Shown: positions 61,781 to 64,000 of the stretch, piece after piece
Layout of the letters: each line of letters opens with the position of its first letter
Numbering within the stretch: position 1 is the stretch's first letter
Assembly (NCBI GenBank): GCA_022072055.1
Contig: JAJVIK010000023.1
Location: 88,324 to 152,323, forward strand
Reading direction: 5' to 3'
Length of the DNA stretch: 64,000 nt
DNA from: a bacterium
GTDB lineage: Bacteria > Hinthialibacterota > Hinthialibacteria > OLB16
Notes under the pieces: generated by a model
Told to the model about the DNA's origin: nothing
What the model saw: only the letters and a program-made list of their open reading frames with translations
The model's database searches: none
Made by a program: the position numbers and the translations under genes

Positions 61781-64000
61781 ATGAGAGTTTCCGTTGAAAA
61801 GGAGATCGCCGGACGAAACCTGGTGATCGAAACCGGCCTGATGGCCAAACAAGCCAATGGGTCCGTCACCGTTCGCTATGGCGACACGATGGTGTTGGCC
61901 TGCGCGGTAATGGATTCCAAACCCCGGGAAGGGATTGATTTCTTCCCGCTGACCGTGGACTACCGCGAGAAACACTACGCCTCCGGGAAGATCCCGGGCG
62001 GGTTCTTCAAGCGTGAGGCGCGTCCGTCGGAAAAGGAGACGCTGACCTCCCGTTTGATAGACCGCCCCATGAGGCCCCTTTTCGCCGAAGGCTTCAATTA
62101 CGAGACCCAGGTCATGGTGACCGTGCTTTCGGCGGACGAGCATAACGACCCCGACATTCCCTCGATGGTCGGCGCTTTCGCCGCGCTGGCGATCTCGGAT
62201 ATCCCCTTTGACCAGTGCCTGGGCGCGGTGCGCATGGGTCTGATCGGCTCGCGGCAGGTGATCAATCCGACGCACGCCGAGCTGGAGGAGTCCCGCCTCA
62301 ATCTGACTGTCGCAGGCACCAAAGACGCCATCATGATGGTCGAGAGCGGCGCAAAGATGATTTCCGAGGAGGAGATGATCTCCGCGCTGGAGACCGCGCA
62401 CCAAGTCATCGGAGAGGTGGCTGATCTGGTGGCGGAGCTCAAGTCGCTGGCCGGAAAGCCCAAGCTGGCGGTTGCGGCTCCCCCAAAGGAGGCCGAGCTG
62501 CATGATCGCCTGCTTGCCAATGTTCGCCCGAAGCTCAAGGCGGCGATCCTCACGCAGGGTAAAGCCGCCCGAAGCGAGGCGCTGGAAGCGCTGTTCCTCG
62601 AAGGCGCGACCCCCCTCCTGCCTGATCCGGCCGACCCGACCCATGCCGACACGCTCAAGAAGCTCGGGATCATTTTCCATGACCTTGAAGGCGAGGAGAT
62701 GCGTCGGCTGGTGCTTGAGGAAGGGCTGCGCGCCGATGGACGCGGAACCAAGGACATCCGCCCAATCAGCGTCGATGTCGGGACCATTCCCCGCGCCCAC
62801 GGTTCCTCACTGTTCACCCGCGGAGAGACCCAGGCGCTCGGGGTCACCACCCTCGGCACCAGTTCGGATGAGCTGATTATCGACACCCTGCTCCCCGAAT
62901 ATCGTCGCGCCTATTACCTCCACTACAACTTCCCGCCGTACAGCACCGGGGAGGTGAAACCGATCCGTGGACCGGGACGGCGTGAAATCGGGCATGGGGC
63001 GCTTGCCGAGCGCGCCATTCAACCGATCCTTCCGGACAAGGAGAAGTTTCCTTACACCATCCGGATTGTCTCCGAGGTCCTGGAATCCAACGGCTCCTCA
63101 TCGATGGCAACGGTCTGCGCGGGGTGTCTTTCGCTCATGGACGCGGGCGTGCCGATCTCCGAACCGGTGGCCGGGATCGCCATGGGCCTGGTCAAGGAGG
63201 GGGACCGCTTCGCGATTCTCTCCGACATCCTCGGCCTGGAGGACCACCTCGGGGACATGGATTTTAAGGTGACCGGTACCCGCGGGGGCATTACCGCCCT
63301 GCAGATGGACATCAAGATCGGCGGGATCTCGCGCGAGATCATGGGTCAGGCGCTGGAACAGGCCCGACAGGGACGACTCCATATCCTCGGAAAGATGGCC
63401 GAGGCGCTGGCCGCTCCGCGTCCGGAGCTCAAGCCGCACGCCCCACGGATCGAGATGATGCAGATCGATGTCGAAAAGATCCGCGACGTCATCGGGCCGG
63501 GAGGCAAGACCATTCGCGGGATCATCGCCGAGACGGGAGTCAAGATCGATGTGGACGACACCGGGCAGGTGGTGATCGCCAGCCCCGACGGCGCGGCGCT
63601 CCGCAAGGCCCGCGAGATGGTCGAGTATCTGACCAGCGACGTGGAGATCGGCAAGATCTACGAGGGCAAGGTGGTCCGGATCATGACCTTCGGGGCCTTC
63701 GTGGAGGTGCTCCCCTCGCGCGAGGGGCTGGTCCACATCTCGCAGCTCGCACCTTATAGGGTGGAGACCGTTGAGGATGTCGTTCGGGTCGGCGACACGA
63801 TCCATGTCAAGGTCGTGGAGATCGATGATCAGGGTCGCATCAACCTGAGCAAGAAGATCGCGGACGCCGAACTTGCGGGCGAGGACACCACCCAGCTGAT
63901 GGAGGAGATCGCGCGCAAGGGAGTGCGAGGCTCCGGCGGCGGGGACCGTGGCGATCGCGGAGGCGATCGTGGCCGCGGCGGCGACCGGGGCCGTGGCGGC
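61781..64000 (+). CDS. pnp: Polyribonucleotide nucleotidyltransferase (PNPase), 3' end outside the window
   Basis: At least 740 residues of the RNA-degrading phosphorolytic enzyme. The first RNase PH-like core opens with FFPLTVDYREKHYASGKIPGG and SRLIDRPMRPLF; the second core has GSSLFTRGETQALGV and the catalytic region DHLGDMDFKVTGT. A KH domain (VIGPGGKTIRGIIAETG) and an S1 domain (GKIYEGKVVRIMTFGAFVEV) follow. The visible end is an arginine-glycine-aspartate tail of GGDRG-type repeats that continues past the window edge. The ATG at 61781 lacks a strong ribosome site. PNPase degrades mRNA with RNase E or alone. Confidence 0.98.
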   Translation, partial: MRVSVEKEIAGRNLVIETGLMAKQANGSVTVRYGDTMVLACAVMDSKPREGIDFFPLTVDYREKHYASGKIPGGFFKREARPSEKETLTSRLIDRPMRPLFAEGFNYETQVMVTVLSADEHNDPDIPSMVGAFAALAISDIPFDQCLGAVRMGLIGSRQVINPTHAELEESRLNLTVAGTKDAIMMVESGAKMISEEEMISALETAHQVIGEVADLVAELKSLAGKPKLAVAAPPKEAELHDRLLANVRPKLKAAILTQGKAARSEALEALFLEGATPLLPDPADPTHADTLKKLGIIFHDLEGEEMRRLVLEEGLRADGRGTKDIRPISVDVGTIPRAHGSSLFTRGETQALGVTTLGTSSDELIIDTLLPEYRRAYYLHYNFPPYSTGEVKPIRGPGRREIGHGALAERAIQPILPDKEKFPYTIRIVSEVLESNGSSSMATVCAGCLSLMDAGVPISEPVAGIAMGLVKEGDRFAILSDILGLEDHLGDMDFKVTGTRGGITALQMDIKIGGISREIMGQALEQARQGRLHILGKMAEALAAPRPELKPHAPRIEMMQIDVEKIRDVIGPGGKTIRGIIAETGVKIDVDDTGQVVIASPDGAALRKAREMVEYLTSDVEIGKIYEGKVVRIMTFGAFVEVLPSREGLVHISQLAPYRVETVEDVVRVGDTIHVKVVEIDDQGRINLSKKIADAELAGEDTTQLMEEIARKGVRGSGGGDRGDRGGDRGRGGDRGRGG

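Noticed and set aside
63925..64000. Short direct repeats near the window end considered as a CRISPR or minisatellite
   Set aside because: They are codons of the GGDRG tail of PNPase in frame, with no spacers.

Overview
This is a 64 kb stretch of a GC-rich bacterial chromosome with no rRNA, tRNA, CRISPR, IS element or prophage that I could see. Genes are densely packed, with many ATGA/GTGA overlaps and convergent pairs only 5-20 bp apart. The content is typical of the PVC superphylum and neighbouring uncultured phyla (Planctomycetes, Lentisphaerae, Omnitrophota/Hinthialibacterota, Hydrogenedentota or Sumerlaeota-like): a Planctomycete-type cytochrome DUF1549/DUF1553 protein paired with a Tat-exported DUF1501 protein, a DUF1593 protein, an FGE-type domain fused to an all-alpha domain, a pseudopilin, and a giant TPR-GreA fusion of the kind also known in chlamydiae and spirochaetes. 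The phylum is an inference and was not tested.

Layout. 1-2.7 kb: pseudopilin (cut by the window edge), hisI, trpE. 2.8-8.7 kb: one tightly packed run of SGNH hydrolase, solo HicB, sugar-1-phosphate nucleotidyltransferase, then a binding lipoprotein and two permeases of a sugar ABC importer without an ATPase. 8.7-12.5 kb: an Rrf2 regulator followed by cysC-cysD-cysN; CysN carries an extra C-terminal APS-kinase-like domain that has lost the APS-binding motifs. 12.5-18.1 kb: a TPR protein, a small membrane-anchored protein and a TMTC-like mannosyltransferase, then nth and the FGE-fusion gene on the minus strand. 18.3-25.6 kb: DUF1593, SSS symporter, a large unknown secreted protein, thiL, Gfo/Idh/MocA. 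25.6-31.4 kb: small membrane protein, ferredoxin-like aldo/keto reductase, rnhA, rsmA and an apparently intact MmeI-type single-chain restriction-modification enzyme. 31.5-37.6 kb: gap, a methyltransferase, pgk, secG and two M16 peptidase subunits. 37.7-41.6 kb: an M36 metallopeptidase with a dockerin-like end and a CBM9-like protein. 41.7-44.4 kb: molybdopterin operon moaD-moaE-moaA-moaCB. 44.4-45.7 kb: cold-shock gene with consensus promoter and strong terminator, then an MntA/HepT toxin-antitoxin pair. 45.8-57 kb: fucosidase, Gfo/Idh/MocA, DUF1549/1553, DUF1501, sialidase-like protein, SDR and a glycosyltransferase. 57.2-64 kb: GreA fusion, cupin, small secreted protein, rpsO and pnp (cut by the window edge).

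Taken together the window suggests a heterotroph with a secreted glycan-degrading repertoire (fucosidase, sialidase-like, esterase-like, CBM9, sugar ABC and SSS uptake, Gfo/Idh sugar dehydrogenases) set among ordinary core genes. Sulfate is activated to PAPS, but no PAPS reductase is present here. The most unusual items are the CysC/CysN-pseudoCysC arrangement under a cysteine-free Rrf2 protein, the importer operon fused by overlap to a nucleotidyltransferase, the giant GreA, the MmeI-like enzyme, the His-tailed MoaE whose tail is encoded over the start of moaA, and an apparently leaderless antitoxin message.
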